From contig JANQAC010000001.1 in assembly GCA_024707255.1 (NCBI GenBank), positions 1,798,001-1,862,000 of the forward strand: 64,000 nucleotides of DNA, given 5' to 3'. Position 1 is the stretch's first letter; every line of letters begins with the position of its first letter. The translations under genes and the position numbers were made by a program. Origin of the DNA: Asticcacaulis sp. (GTDB taxonomy: Bacteria > Pseudomonadota > Alphaproteobacteria > Caulobacterales > Caulobacteraceae). A model generated the notes under the pieces. That model did no database searches. It was not told where the DNA came from and saw nothing but the letters and a program-made list of their open reading frames with translations. This document shows positions 1 through 9,019 of this stretch, one piece after another.

Positions 1-2038
1 AAAGGGCCGCCATCTTGCGGGCATGGACCGGGCCGACGCGATCATCCTTGGTCGAGGTCTCGAACAGAGGTTCCGGATAGGCGACACCGGCCTTCACATT
101 GTGATAGGGCGAGATGCCGCGCAGGAAGGCGCCTTCGACCGGGTCGTTCGGATCGCCGTATTCGCCTTGCCACGAGGCCCCGGCCGACATTTTGGTATAG
201 TTCACCATGTCGAGCAGCGGCACCTGCACATCGACGGCGTTCCACAGGTCCGGGCGCTGGGTGAGCTGGACGCCCATCAGCAGGCCGCCATTGGAGCCGC
301 CCATGATACCGAGATGGCGCGGCGTAGTGATCTTCTTGGTGATCAGATCCTCGGCCACCGCCTGGAAGTCATTATAGATGTTCTGGCGCTTGGTCTTCAG
401 GCCGGCTTCGTGCCAGGCCGGGCCGAATTCGCCGCCGCCGCGGATATTGGCCAGCACGAAGGCACCACCCTTTTCCAGCCACAGCTTGCCGATGGTGCCG
501 GAATAATAGGGTGTCGAAGAGACCTCGAAGCCGCCATAGGCATTGAGGATGGTCGGCGTCGTGCCATCAAGCTTGATGTCCTTCCGCGCGATCAGGAAGT
601 AGGGCACTTTTGTGCCGTCCTTCGAGGTGGCCCAGAATTGCTGCACCTGGAGGCCATCGGCATTGAAGCGCGCCGGCGAGGTCTTGATCTGCTCCACCGT
701 GCCCGAGGCCGCATCGGCATTGAGCAGGGTGTTGGGTATCAGGAAGGACGAGACGCTGACCAGCACGCGGTCGCTCTGGTCGTCGGTCGAGACGATATCG
801 AGCGCCGAATTGGCCGGCAGGTCGAGCTTCTTTGCCGACCATTGGCCGCCGGTGTAATCATAGCTCCAGACCTCGCCGGTGACGTTGGACAACAGCGACA
901 GGATCAGCCGGTCTTTCGTCTGGCTGATGCCTTCGACTGACTGATGGGCGTCCGGCTGAAAGAGCAGTGTGGGTTCCAGATGCGCCGGATCAGCCAGAGC
1001 GTTTTTCAGATCGAAGACCAAAACGGCGCCGGTCTTGAAAACTGTGCCCTTGGCGGATGTCCAGTCTTCTTTCAGCGAATAGATCGCCTGGTCCTTCATA
1101 TAGCCATTAAAGTTCGACGATTGCGGCAGGGGCAGTTCGACCGGCTTGTCGCCGACGTAGAAAAGCTGCTGGCTATGGAAGAAGTCGATGCCGCGATAGG
1201 CGTAGTCCATGACATATTTGCCATCGACATCGCGCAGGACGGTGCGGCCGGCGCTGACATCGGACTTTTGACCGCGATAGATTTCCACGGCCTGGTCGAG
1301 CGGCTGGCCGCGTTTCAGCACCTTGGTAATGTAGGCGTAAGAGGATTCAGTAACATCGCCCGGCGTCCATTCGCGGGTGACATAGACCGTATCGGCATCG
1401 CGCCAGGTGACGCTCTGCTTGCCTTCGGGCAGCTCGAAGCCGCCGGTGATGAAGCTTTTCGTCGTGATATCGAATTCGCGGACAATGGTGGCGTCCTTGC
1501 CGCCATCGGACAGTTCGATCAGGCAGCGCGTATAGTCCGGCGCCAGACAGTTGGCGCCTTCCCACACCCAGTTCTTGCCTTCGGCCTTGGAGAGGGCATC
1601 GATATCGAGGATGGTCTCCCACTGCGGGTTGGCGGTCTTGTAAGACTCCCAGGTTGTCTGACGCCAGATGCCGTGGGTGTGTTCGCTGTCCTGCCAGAAG
1701 TTCTGCACCAGACCCTTGTGGGCGAAGGTCGGGTAGGCGATGCGGTCGGTGGCCTGAAGGATAGCGAGGGCCTCGGCCTGGTTCTGCGCAAAACGCGGGT
1801 CTTTGGACAACTTGTCGATCGTGGTCTGGTTATGCGCCAGCACCCACTTCATGGCCTCGGCGCCGTCGATCTCATCGAGGAAGGCGCGCGGATCGGGGGC
1901 ATCTTTTGGCGCGGTATTGGGATTGTCGGCGACGGCCTTGGCAACTGTGGTCATGGTTTCTGCGTGCAGGGTAAAAGGAGACAGGGGCAGCGCAACCAGC
2001 GCCGTTGTCACACATAGCGATTTCAGGGAAATTTGCAT
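1..2038 (-). CDS. Prolyl oligopeptidase family S9 serine peptidase, secreted; 3' end beyond window
   Basis: The gene reads leftward and runs off the left edge, leaving about 679 residues. It starts with a signal peptide (MQISLKSLCVTTALVALPLS) and has SD GAGGGG before the ATG. An N-terminal beta-propeller-like region is followed by the alpha/beta-hydrolase domain. The nucleophile motif GGSNGGLL has Ser near residue 582, and TKDDRVGPVHARK near residue 665 holds the catalytic Asp. The catalytic His lies beyond the window. The family cleaves short proline-containing peptides; an export signal implies a periplasmic peptide-scavenging role, which is inference. The long open frames on the opposite strand are shadows of this high-GC gene. 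Confidence 0.93.
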   Translation of the reverse strand, partial: MQISLKSLCVTTALVALPLSPFTLHAETMTTVAKAVADNPNTAPKDAPDPRAFLDEIDGAEAMKWVLAHNQTTIDKLSKDPRFAQNQAEALAILQATDRIAYPTFAHKGLVQNFWQDSEHTHGIWRQTTWESYKTANPQWETILDIDALSKAEGKNWVWEGANCLAPDYTRCLIELSDGGKDATIVREFDITTKSFITGGFELPEGKQSVTWRDADTVYVTREWTPGDVTESSYAYITKVLKRGQPLDQAVEIYRGQKSDVSAGRTVLRDVDGKYVMDYAYRGIDFFHSQQLFYVGDKPVELPLPQSSNFNGYMKDQAIYSLKEDWTSAKGTVFKTGAVLVFDLKNALADPAHLEPTLLFQPDAHQSVEGISQTKDRLILSLLSNVTGEVWSYDYTGGQWSAKKLDLPANSALDIVSTDDQSDRVLVSVSSFLIPNTLLNADAASGTVEQIKTSPARFNADGLQVQQFWATSKDGTKVPYFLIARKDIKLDGTTPTILNAYGGFEVSSTPYYSGTIGKLWLEKGGAFVLANIRGGGEFGPAWHEAGLKTKRQNIYNDFQAVAEDLITKKITTPRHLGIMGGSNGGLLMGVQLTQRPDLWNAVDVQVPLLDMVNYTKMSAGASWQGEYGDPNDPVEGAFLRGISPYHNVKAGVAYPEPLFETSTKDDRVGPVHARKMAAL

Positions 2039-2142
2039 CGGAGGCCCCTCATATTTCTTTTGAAGATAACGGTTGAAACTAACCGCTTTATGGGACTTGG
2101 CAAGCTGCCTTGGATTACAAAAGAGTCATGATTGTTTCTAAA

Positions 2143-2169
2143 AAAGTACTTTACAAAATAAAGTTCTTT
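2143..2169 (+). promoter_or_regulatory. Tandem operator-like palindromes AAAGTACTTT and AAAGTTCTTT
   Basis: AAAGTACTTT (2143-2152) is a perfect 10-bp palindrome. AAAGTTCTTT (2160-2169) is one base away from it, and the centres are 17 bp apart. They lie in an AT-rich stretch just ahead of the SD (AAGGAG, 2192-2197) of the operon that ends in a winged-helix regulator. Autorepression by that regulator is inference. Confidence 0.55.
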
Positions 2170-2204
2170 AGTCATTTATGGTGGCGTCTTCAAAGGAGCT
2201 GTTC

Positions 2205-2801
2205 ATGTCCACCCTGTCCCTGACTGCCGATCATTCGCCCGATGCTTCCCAGCCCGCCGTCATGGAAGGCGGCATGACCTTCTGGGCGGGCCTGAGCTTC
2301 GGCACGGCCAGTTTCGTGCAGTATCTCATTCTCTCCGGTCATATCACCCTGCCGCATCCGGCCCTGATGGGCCTGCTGTGGATGGCCGCGGCCTTCGCCT
2401 TTGTGCTGTTCGGCATCGTCTTCAAGGTCGGCAGCGATCGCCTGATGCTGCAACAGCCGGCGGTCAGGCGTTTTCGTGCGGTCTGGGGTACGCTGATCCT
2501 CGGCGCCGCCGTGGTGATCGCCGCCCTGATGATCATGATGGTCAGGTTCGGCGCCGCCGCTAATGCCAGCTTCATCATCTCGCCGGTGGCTTTGTCAGTC
2601 TATGGTGTCGGCTGGCGCGTGGCGGGGGTAATGACCGGAAAATCCTGGCCGAAATGGCTCTCGCTGGGCGCTTTCGGCGCGGCGATCGGCCTGGCGCTGC
2701 TGGCCGGCCGGCCTGAACAGGCGCTGGCCTATACCGCCGCGCTCATCGTCTTCGCCATCCTGCCCGGCCTGTCGCTGCTTCTGCGCCAGCCTGCCAACTG
2801 A
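2205..2801 (+). CDS. Integral membrane protein of unknown function, paralogue of the next gene
   Basis: About 198 residues with six or so hydrophobic segments. The ATG at 2205 is chosen over the in-frame ATG at 2178 because AAGGAG lies seven bases upstream. After a short polar N-terminus comes GGMTFWAGLSFGTASFVQY, closely matched in the next gene (NGATLFWAGLLYGLAAIGQY), so the two arose by duplication. I do not recognise a named family. Its place in a three-gene operon with a winged-helix regulator suggests a regulated membrane protein pair. Confidence 0.8.
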   Translation: MSTLSLTADHSPDASQPAVMEGGMTFWAGLSFGTASFVQYLILSGHITLPHPALMGLLWMAAAFAFVLFGIVFKVGSDRLMLQQPAVRRFRAVWGTLILGAAVVIAALMIMMVRFGAAANASFIISPVALSVYGVGWRVAGVMTGKSWPKWLSLGAFGAAIGLALLAGRPEQALAYTAALIVFAILPGLSLLLRQPAN

Positions 2802-2822
2802 TCCGAACAAGGAACAACCCCC

Positions 2823-3422
2823 ATGTCCAACCTGCAATCCGATATCGACTACATGAAATCTCTGGCCGAGGCCGGCGGCAAGGGGCCGCTCAAGAACGGC
2901 GCCACCCTGTTCTGGGCGGGCCTGCTCTATGGCCTGGCCGCCATCGGCCAATATGCCATGATTGTCGGCTGGCTGCCGAAATCCGGTGCGGTCTCGGCTT
3001 TTATCTGGTTCGGCGCCAGCATACTCTTTGGCATCATCGCCACGGTCTTCTGCTTTGACCGCCTGCGCATCAAGGGGGCGGTCAGCAATCGCGCCACGGC
3101 CTCGGCCTGGTCGGCGGTCGGCATGGGCATCATTGCCCTCCTGATCAGCGTGGCCGTCATCGCCAATATCTACCAGAATTTCGAGCCGCTCTCCTATCTG
3201 ATCGCCCCGGTCGTCCTGTTGATGTACGGCATGGGCTGGTGGGTCAGCGCCCAGATGTCGGGGCAGGGCTGGCTGAAACTGATCAGCCTGGGCAGTTTTG
3301 TCGCCGCGCCGGGGGTCTCCTGTCTGGCTGGCCAGCCAGGCCAGATGCTGGCCTATGCCGGCTGCCTGTTCCTCTTCGCCATGGTGCCGGGCCTTGTGCT
3401 GATGCGCGCTGAAAAGGCGTAA
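2823..3422 (+). CDS. Integral membrane protein of unknown function, second paralogue
   Basis: 199 residues, AAGGAAC ribosome site eight bases before the ATG, 21 bp after the preceding stop. A polar start (MSNLQSDIDYMKSLAEAGG) precedes several hydrophobic helices. It shares the FWAGL...G...QY motif, a YGxGW segment and the overall profile with its upstream neighbour, so the pair may form a heteromeric membrane complex; that is inference. No catalytic motif is seen. Confidence 0.8.
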   Translation: MSNLQSDIDYMKSLAEAGGKGPLKNGATLFWAGLLYGLAAIGQYAMIVGWLPKSGAVSAFIWFGASILFGIIATVFCFDRLRIKGAVSNRATASAWSAVGMGIIALLISVAVIANIYQNFEPLSYLIAPVVLLMYGMGWWVSAQMSGQGWLKLISLGSFVAAPGVSCLAGQPGQMLAYAGCLFLFAMVPGLVLMRAEKA

Positions 3423-3426
3423 GGCT

Positions 3427-3735
3427 ATGGGTGACGTTTTCAATATCGAGGCCATAGATGATGTCATCCACGGCCGTCTGCGGCTGGGCGTCATGGCCTT
3501 TTTGTCGACGGCCGGTTCGGCGGATTTTCCCTTGCTGAAAAACCGGCTGCAGGCGACAGACGGCAATCTGTCGGTGCAGTTGCGCAAGCTGGAAGAGGCC
3601 GGCTATGTCCTGATCGAGAAGGCGTTTGTCGGCAAGAAGCCGCAGACTACTGTGACCCTGACGGATACGGGCCGCGCCGCCTATATCGGCTATCTCGACG
3701 CCATGCGGAAGCTGATCGCGGAAAGTGGCGGCTAA
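3427..3735 (+). CDS. Winged-helix transcriptional regulator (MarR-like, HTH_34 type)
   Basis: 102 residues, starting four bases after the previous stop, so translationally coupled. The sequence runs IDDVIHGRLRLGVMAFLS, then the recognition-helix region (DGNLSVQLRKLEEAGYV) and the wing (FVGKKPQTTVTLTDTGRAAY), the usual layout of the small single-domain winged-helix family. No ligand domain is present. It probably binds the AAAGTWCTTT pair ahead of the operon and controls the two membrane proteins (inference). Confidence 0.85.
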   Translation: MGDVFNIEAIDDVIHGRLRLGVMAFLSTAGSADFPLLKNRLQATDGNLSVQLRKLEEAGYVLIEKAFVGKKPQTTVTLTDTGRAAYIGYLDAMRKLIAESGG

Positions 3736-3804
3736 AGCCTCACGAAAAAATCATTTCATTTGCAACCAGATCGGCGTTACACTCCCGGAAAAGAGGAGGC
3801 GCCA

Positions 3805-4668
3805 ATGTTGGACGAAAAGCACGGGATTGTCGGCGGCTATGTGCCGGAACGCGCCGACTGGACCATCGACCAGGACTGGCACCGCTACACGCCTGAGGAA
3901 CATGCCACCTGGAAGACGCTTTATGAGCGCCAGATAAAGCTGATCCCTGGCCGCGCTTCGAAGCACTATCTCGACGGATTGGCCGACCTGCCGATCACCG
4001 CCGATACCATACCTGATTTCGAGCGCCTCTCCGACGCGCTGGAAAAGCGCACCGGTTGGCGCGTGGTGGCGGTGCCTGGCATGGTGCCGAACGATGTCTT
4101 CTTCACCCACATGGCCAATCGCCGCTTTCCAGCCGGGCAGTTTATCCGCAAGGCCCACCAGCTCGACTATTTGCAGGAGCCGGACGTCTTCCACGATATT
4201 TTCGGCCACGTCCCGATGATGGTCAATCCGGTGATGGCCGACTTCATGCAAGCCTATGGTGAAGGGGGTCTCAAGGCCATGCGCCTGGGCGAACTGGACC
4301 GCATCGCGCGACTCTACTGGTACACGGTCGAATTCGGTTTGATTGCCGAAAGCGATGATGTGCGCATCTTCGGCGGGGGCATACTATCGTCTTTTACCGA
4401 GACGCGGTTCGCGTTGGAAAGCCCGTCGCCCAACCGCATCGGCTTCGACCTGGAACGTGTCATGCGCACGCATTACCGCATCGACGAATTTCAGGAGACC
4501 TATTTCGTCATGCCGTCGATCGATACCCTGTTCGACATGGCCAATACCGATTTCGGCCCGATCTATGAGCGGCTGAAGTCCGTGCGGGATTATGGCCTGG
4601 CCGAAGTCCTGCCGACCGATCATATCTATACCCGCGGCACGGGCGAATATCACCGGGCGCTGGCCTAG
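3805..4668 (+). CDS. phhA: Phenylalanine-4-hydroxylase
   Basis: 287 residues. The ATG at 3805 is preferred over 3760 because GAGGAGG precedes it. The enzyme converts phenylalanine to tyrosine with tetrahydropterin, oxygen and non-haem iron. The iron ligands are visible: HDIFGHVP supplies His130 and His135, and WYTVEFGL supplies Glu176. The spacings of 5 and 41 residues match bacterial phenylalanine hydroxylases. It is the short bacterial form without an ACT regulatory domain. The pterin-recycling partner lies 3 kb downstream at 7668, outside any shared operon. Confidence 0.96.
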   Translation: MLDEKHGIVGGYVPERADWTIDQDWHRYTPEEHATWKTLYERQIKLIPGRASKHYLDGLADLPITADTIPDFERLSDALEKRTGWRVVAVPGMVPNDVFFTHMANRRFPAGQFIRKAHQLDYLQEPDVFHDIFGHVPMMVNPVMADFMQAYGEGGLKAMRLGELDRIARLYWYTVEFGLIAESDDVRIFGGGILSSFTETRFALESPSPNRIGFDLERVMRTHYRIDEFQETYFVMPSIDTLFDMANTDFGPIYERLKSVRDYGLAEVLPTDHIYTRGTGEYHRALA

Positions 4669-4721
4669 ATTTGACAGCGCGTCGCGCCCGTGGTCTGTGG
4701 TTGGAAAACGGGAGCCAACAC

Positions 4722-5537
4722 ATGTCCATCCATCGTCGTCACCTGCTGGCCGGCTTTTCGGCGCTCGGCCTTGTTGGCCTGTCTGCCAATGCCGCCGCCA
4801 TCAGGCAGCCTTATCAGAAAACCGGCCTTCAGCTTTATACGGTGCGCGATGCCTTCGCCGCTGATCCGACCGGCACTCTGCAAAAGGTCAAGGCGCTGGG
4901 CTATGATTATGTCGAGACCATATCTTATGGCGGCCTGACGCCGGCGGCCTTCAAGGCGAAACTGGCGGAGATCGGTCTGATCGCACCGTCTGCCCACATC
5001 GGCCTTAGTGACTGGCAAACCCGTCCGGAAGCTGCGTTGGATGACCTCGCCGCGCTCGGCGCCGATTATGCCGTTCTGGCCTGGATGCCGCCGGAAGACC
5101 GCAAGGACTGGAAGGCGCTTGGCGAAAAAATGAACAAGTGGGGGGCGCTGGCGAGGGCCAGGAACCTGAGCTTCGCCTATCATAACCACGATTTTGAGTT
5201 CACCAAAACGGCCGAGGGCGAGATGCCCTATCATCTGCTGCTGGAAAATACTGACCCGGCCCTGGTGAATTTTGAGCTGGATTGCTACTGGGCCAGTTTC
5301 GCCGGACACGATCCGCTGCATATCCTGCAAAAGCATGGTGACCGTATTCGGATGCTGCACCTGAAGGACAAGCTGGCGGATGGTTCGATGGCGCCGGTCG
5401 GCGAGGGCATGATCGATTTCGCCGCCGTCTTGGCCAAGGCGAATGAACTGGGTATCAAATACGGTTTTGTCGAGCATGACAATCCGGCTGATCCGTGGGC
5501 GAGTATCGCCACGAGTATCCAGAATTTGAAGGGCTGA
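4722..5537 (+). CDS. Tat-exported sugar phosphate isomerase/epimerase-like TIM barrel
   Basis: 271 residues from the ATG at 4722 (GGGAG upstream). It begins MSIHRRHLLAGFSALGLVGL, a twin-arginine-type signal. The mature part is an AP endonuclease-2/xylose-isomerase-like barrel: LQLYTVRDAF at the first strand, FAYHNHDFEF and ELDCYWASFAGHDP mid-way, MLHLKDK and FVEHDNPADPW near the end, carrying the usual metal-binding His, Asp and Glu. Family members act on keto-sugars or inositols. The substrate is unknown. A lipoprotein homologue lies at 52160. Confidence 0.85.
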   Translation: MSIHRRHLLAGFSALGLVGLSANAAAIRQPYQKTGLQLYTVRDAFAADPTGTLQKVKALGYDYVETISYGGLTPAAFKAKLAEIGLIAPSAHIGLSDWQTRPEAALDDLAALGADYAVLAWMPPEDRKDWKALGEKMNKWGALARARNLSFAYHNHDFEFTKTAEGEMPYHLLLENTDPALVNFELDCYWASFAGHDPLHILQKHGDRIRMLHLKDKLADGSMAPVGEGMIDFAAVLAKANELGIKYGFVEHDNPADPWASIATSIQNLKG

Positions 5538-5540
5538 TCT

Positions 5541-5688
5541 TTGATCCTCCCCTGCGATAGCGGGGGAGGTGCCACGGCTTGTCCGTGGCGGAGGGGCAAT
5601 TCCACCGTCCGTTTGCCCCCTCCGTCAGCGACACCGGCTCTGCGAGCCTCGCGCTGCCACCTCCCCCGCTATCGCAGGGGAGGATCAA
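5541..5688. repeat. Composite palindromic intergenic element with perfect 31-bp inverted ends
   Basis: The outer arms, 5541-5571 and 5658-5688, are perfect reverse complements rich in CCTCCCC/GGGGAGG. Each arm is itself a hairpin (CCTCCCC TGCGATAGC GGGGGAGG). Inside lie CCACGG/CCGTGG and GGAGGGGCAA/TTTGCCCCCTCC stems. It occupies the whole gap between two convergent stop codons (5537 and 5695), where it could terminate both transcripts. A related but not identical element lies at 26023-26157. Confidence 0.85.
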
Positions 5689-5694
5689 GAGGGT

Positions 5695-7587
5695 TTACTG
5701 CTCCCCCGCCTTCTTCTGGTAATAATCACCCAGCACGAAAAACGCCTCTTTGCGCTGACCGGTTTCGGACAGAAGTCCCTTGCGGTTCCAGCCCTGCTGC
5801 CAGGTATTTTGCCGGCGCGGTGAGCGGAAGTCCTTCAGTATCCACGGCGACATGCCGGCCAGGAAGGGAATATGGTCGGCCATTTCCAGCGTCGCCTTGT
5901 AATAGCTCGCCTGGTAGTCCTCGCTGAAACGGTGCTGCTGAGCCGGATCGTGGTAACCGTATTTGGCCCCGGCGCCGAATTCTGAGAAGATCATCGGCTT
6001 GTCGTAATCCGAATGCCAGACGGTCTTGCGGACATCTTCCAGCGTGCCATTGCCATACCAGCCGTTATAGGTGTTGATACCGATGACATCGAGATAGGCG
6101 GCCAGCGGATCCTTGATCGAGATGTCGTTCGGGCCGCTGGCTGTGGCGGTATTGAGCGCTGCCGAGACCAGCCGCGAACCATCGAGATCGTGCGCTTCCT
6201 GTGCCAGGGTGCCGAGGAAATGATTGCGGGCGTCCGATACCGGGGTTTCGTTGCCCACGCTCCAGATGATGATCGAGGCACGGTTGCGGTCGCGCAGGAT
6301 ATTTTCGGCGATCATCTTCTGCGCCGCCTGGAGCGTTTCCGGGCGGGTGAAATTGACGCTCCAGTAGACCGGGATTTCGCTCCACACCAGCAGGCCCAGC
6401 TCATCGGCCATGCGCGTCGTGGTCTCATTATGCGGGTAGTGCGCCAGCCGGACGAAGTTGCCGTGGAGGCCGGTCTTGATCTCGTTCAGAAGGGCGCGCG
6501 AGGCTTCCGGCGTGATGCGGCGTGACGGATCGGGACCGAACTCCTCTTCGTGCAAGGAAATGCCGCGCAGGAAGATCGGCTTGCCGTTAAGAATGATCTG
6601 GCTGCCTTTCACTTCGATGGTGCGGAAGCCGATGCGGTCGGTCAGGGTATCCGTGCCCGAGGTGACGGTGACGTCGTAAAGCGTCGGTGTGTCCGGCGAC
6701 CAGCGTTTCAGCCCGGCTGGCGCCCTGGCCGACAGGCTGACGCGGCCATCGGCGCCGGTGGTGCCTTTCAGCGTCAGTTTCAGCGCCGGTACACTGACCT
6801 CCACAGCCTGCCCGGCCTTGCCGGCGCCTTCGAGCGCCACATCGGCGGCGATGCGGCCATCTTTTGTCAGGTGGATGAAGTCGTCGTCGATATAGGTCTG
6901 CGGCGTGGTGACAAGCGTGACATCGCGGGTGATGCCGCCATAGGTTTCCCAGTCGGTGACCGTCGGTGGAATGGTGTCGGGCGTGCGCGTCGAATCGACC
7001 GCGACAACGAGATTGTTGTCTTTCGCCCGCAGCTTGTCCGTCACGTCGAAGGCGAAGGGGGTGAAGCCGCCGTCGTGCTCGCCGATGACCTGGCCGTTGA
7101 GATAGACAGTGGCGTGGTAATCTGCCGCGCCGAAGCGCAGGAAAATGCGCTTGCCCGCGCTGTCGGGCGCATCGAAACGTTTCTGATACCACATCAGGCC
7201 GTTATAATAGCGCAGTTGCGGATCGTAGCCGATCCACGCACCGGGGATATCGGCCACTGGTGCGCGGCCCAGGTCGTATTCGTAAAGCGCGTTGGGATTG
7301 TCACGCGACGCCTGCTCGACATTGACATCGGCACCGCGGGTTTGGCTGACCTTGAAAGTCCGGCCCAGGAAATCGGCCTGGCCGTCGCGGTAGGGATCGA
7401 CGCTGTAATGCCAGGGGCCGGACAGCGAGACGCCCTCCCGCCGGTCGGCATTGACCAGCACAAACGCCGGCACCAGCGCGGCATAGGCGGCATTATCGGC
7501 GGGCCTGGCCGGTGCGGCATAAAGCGGTGTTGCCGCAAGCATCAAGGTTGCGATAATGGATGCAAAAACGGGCCGGTTGCGGCGCAT
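5695..7587 (-). CDS. Glycoside hydrolase family 2 (beta-glucuronidase/beta-galactosidase type), exported
   Basis: 630 residues from ATG 7587 (GAGGAAA upstream). A signal peptide ends near PLYAAPA. A jelly-roll sugar-binding domain (MWYQKRFDAPDSAGKRIFLR; DYHATVYLNGQVIGEHDGGF), an Ig-like domain and a TIM barrel follow. The acid/base is Glu447 in WSVGNETP and the nucleophile Glu536 in IFSEFGAGA. The family removes terminal beta-glucuronic acid, galactose or mannose; specificity cannot be read from the sequence. It is convergent with the sugar isomerase, separated by the palindromic element. Confidence 0.93.
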   Translation of the reverse strand: MRRNRPVFASIIATLMLAATPLYAAPARPADNAAYAALVPAFVLVNADRREGVSLSGPWHYSVDPYRDGQADFLGRTFKVSQTRGADVNVEQASRDNPNALYEYDLGRAPVADIPGAWIGYDPQLRYYNGLMWYQKRFDAPDSAGKRIFLRFGAADYHATVYLNGQVIGEHDGGFTPFAFDVTDKLRAKDNNLVVAVDSTRTPDTIPPTVTDWETYGGITRDVTLVTTPQTYIDDDFIHLTKDGRIAADVALEGAGKAGQAVEVSVPALKLTLKGTTGADGRVSLSARAPAGLKRWSPDTPTLYDVTVTSGTDTLTDRIGFRTIEVKGSQIILNGKPIFLRGISLHEEEFGPDPSRRITPEASRALLNEIKTGLHGNFVRLAHYPHNETTTRMADELGLLVWSEIPVYWSVNFTRPETLQAAQKMIAENILRDRNRASIIIWSVGNETPVSDARNHFLGTLAQEAHDLDGSRLVSAALNTATASGPNDISIKDPLAAYLDVIGINTYNGWYGNGTLEDVRKTVWHSDYDKPMIFSEFGAGAKYGYHDPAQQHRFSEDYQASYYKATLEMADHIPFLAGMSPWILKDFRSPRRQNTWQQGWNRKGLLSETGQRKEAFFVLGDYYQKKAGEQ

Positions 7588-7667
7588 GACGATTTCCTCA
7601 CCTGTTGTTTTCAGCAAGGCTATCCGCTTAAGACACCGGTGGCAAGGTGCCGCAGAATTGACCAGAC

Positions 7668-8006
7668 ATGCCGCTTGTCAAAAGCCGTACCGGCGCGCAA
7701 GATGCTCTTATGCGACCTCTACTTTCAACTGATGACCTATCCGCCCTGCCGCAGGATCTCCCGCACTGGACGCTGGAAGATGGCGGCAAGGCGATCTCCC
7801 GCAACTTCAGGTTCGCTGACTTCAAACAGGCGTTCGCCTTCATGACGCGGGTCGCTTCCGAGGCTGACCGGATGGATCATCATCCGGAATGGTCCAATGT
7901 CTATAATACCGTCTCGATCCGCCTGACGACGCACGATTCCGGCGGGCTTACACAAAGTGATGTCAAGCTGGCCCGGTTGATCGATCGGGCCGCCTCGGGC
8001 GTATAA
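7668..8006 (+). CDS. phhB: 4a-hydroxytetrahydrobiopterin dehydratase (pterin-4a-carbinolamine dehydratase)
   Basis: 112 residues from ATG 7668, or 98 from ATG 7710; neither has a clear ribosome site, and the conserved part begins after the second. It dehydrates the 4a-carbinolamine released by phenylalanine hydroxylase, so the cofactor can be recycled. The signature [20 protein letters not shown] is present, as is the [11 protein letters not shown] start of the domain. It belongs functionally with phhA at 3805 although four kilobases of carbohydrate genes separate them. Confidence 0.94.
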   Translation: MPLVKSRTGAQDALMRPLLSTDDLSALPQDLPHWTLEDGGKAISRNFRFADFKQAFAFMTRVASEADRMDHHPEWSNVYNTVSIRLTTHDSGGLTQSDVKLARLIDRAASGV

Positions 8007-8125
8007 GCCACTCACGCATTTAATTTTTATTTTTCTGTCCGTAGTTCTGGTTTTACCAATTAGTTAGTGATCCCCTGTCTTCAGGGGTCCGGCGGCGTCT
8101 ATATTTAGAGGATCACGGAATACCC

Positions 8126-8821
8126 ATGCTCGAAAAGAAAAACACCATTCTGATCGTTGATGATGAAGAAGAAATCCGCAAGATGCTGAGCATCTTCCTT
8201 GATGCGGCGGATTTCAAGGTGTGCGAGTGCGATTCAGGCAAGCAGGCCCTGCGCATGAGCGCTTCGGTTCGTCCCGATCTTATCCTGCTCGATCTCGGCC
8301 TGCCCGATATCGATGGCAAGGAAGTCATCACCAAGATCCGCGAATGGTCGAACGTGCCGATCGTCGTGCTGACCGCCCGCTCTGAAGATGCCGACGCGGC
8401 CCCGGCGCTGAATACCGGCGCCGACGACTATGTCACCAAGCCATTCTCGGCCGAAGTCCTGCTGGCCCGCATCAATGCCAATCTGCGCAAGTCGGCGGTG
8501 AAGGAGGTCGGTGATCCGGAGATCGTGCATGGTCCGATCCGCATGGACCTGGTGCGCCATGAGGTCTTCATCGATGACGAGCGCATCGGTTTCACGCCAA
8601 AGGAATATGACCTGCTGCGCTTCTTCCTGGTCAATCGCGGGCGGATGCTGACCCACAAGCAGATCCTGAAGGAAGTCTGGGGACCGGCCCACCTGGAGGA
8701 TACGCAATATCTGCGCGTCTATATCGGCCAGGTGCGTGACAAGCTGGAGACCCGTCCGGGCTTGGGCAAGTCGATCGTATCGGAATCCGGCATCGGTTAC
8801 CGCATGGATATGGTCAGCTAA
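8126..8821 (+). CDS. OmpR-family response regulator, KdpE-like
   Basis: 231 residues: receiver domain about 8-120 with phosphoacceptor Asp56 (LILLDLGLPDIDG), acidic pocket DDEEE, Thr in VLTAR and Lys in TKPF, then a winged-helix output domain (FTPKEYDLLRFFLVNRGRML...YLRVYIGQVRDKLE). The wording REWSNVPIVVLTARSEDAD is typical of KdpE. No kdpFABC genes are present here, so the target is open. The probable partner is the short KdpD-like kinase at 9281-10024 on the other strand. Confidence 0.9.
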   Translation: MLEKKNTILIVDDEEEIRKMLSIFLDAADFKVCECDSGKQALRMSASVRPDLILLDLGLPDIDGKEVITKIREWSNVPIVVLTARSEDADAAPALNTGADDYVTKPFSAEVLLARINANLRKSAVKEVGDPEIVHGPIRMDLVRHEVFIDDERIGFTPKEYDLLRFFLVNRGRMLTHKQILKEVWGPAHLEDTQYLRVYIGQVRDKLETRPGLGKSIVSESGIGYRMDMVS

Positions 8822-8846
8822 GGTTTCGTCTGCTGACGTCATAATA

Positions 8847-8874
8847 ATCCGGCAGGGTATGTCCCTGCCGGATT
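8847..8874 (+). terminator. Rho-independent terminator of the KdpE-like gene
   Basis: Perfect 12-bp stem AATCCGGCAGGG / CCCTGCCGGATT with a four-base loop, followed by TTCTTGT, 26 bp after the stop codon. Confidence 0.8.
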
Positions 8875-9019
8875 TCTTGTGTCCGCTTTGCGAAAGAATG
8901 GTGCATTTATTCCATCCTTATCTTCTAATCGTGGGTTGTCTTTGTATATTTATGGCCGGTCGCATACCGTAAACTTAATTATCTGCGCCATTCAGGGCGG
9001 GGTTGTATAGGAGAACGCT

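Noticed and set aside
23..2017. Two long plus-strand open frames facing the prolyl oligopeptidase gene
   Set aside because: They are codon-aligned shadows of the minus-strand gene, which has a signal peptide, ribosome site and catalytic motifs.
2595..3587. 330-codon minus-strand open frame
   Set aside because: It lies across two clear membrane-protein genes and the winged-helix gene, has low-complexity His/Gln/Arg-rich composition and no recognisable domain.
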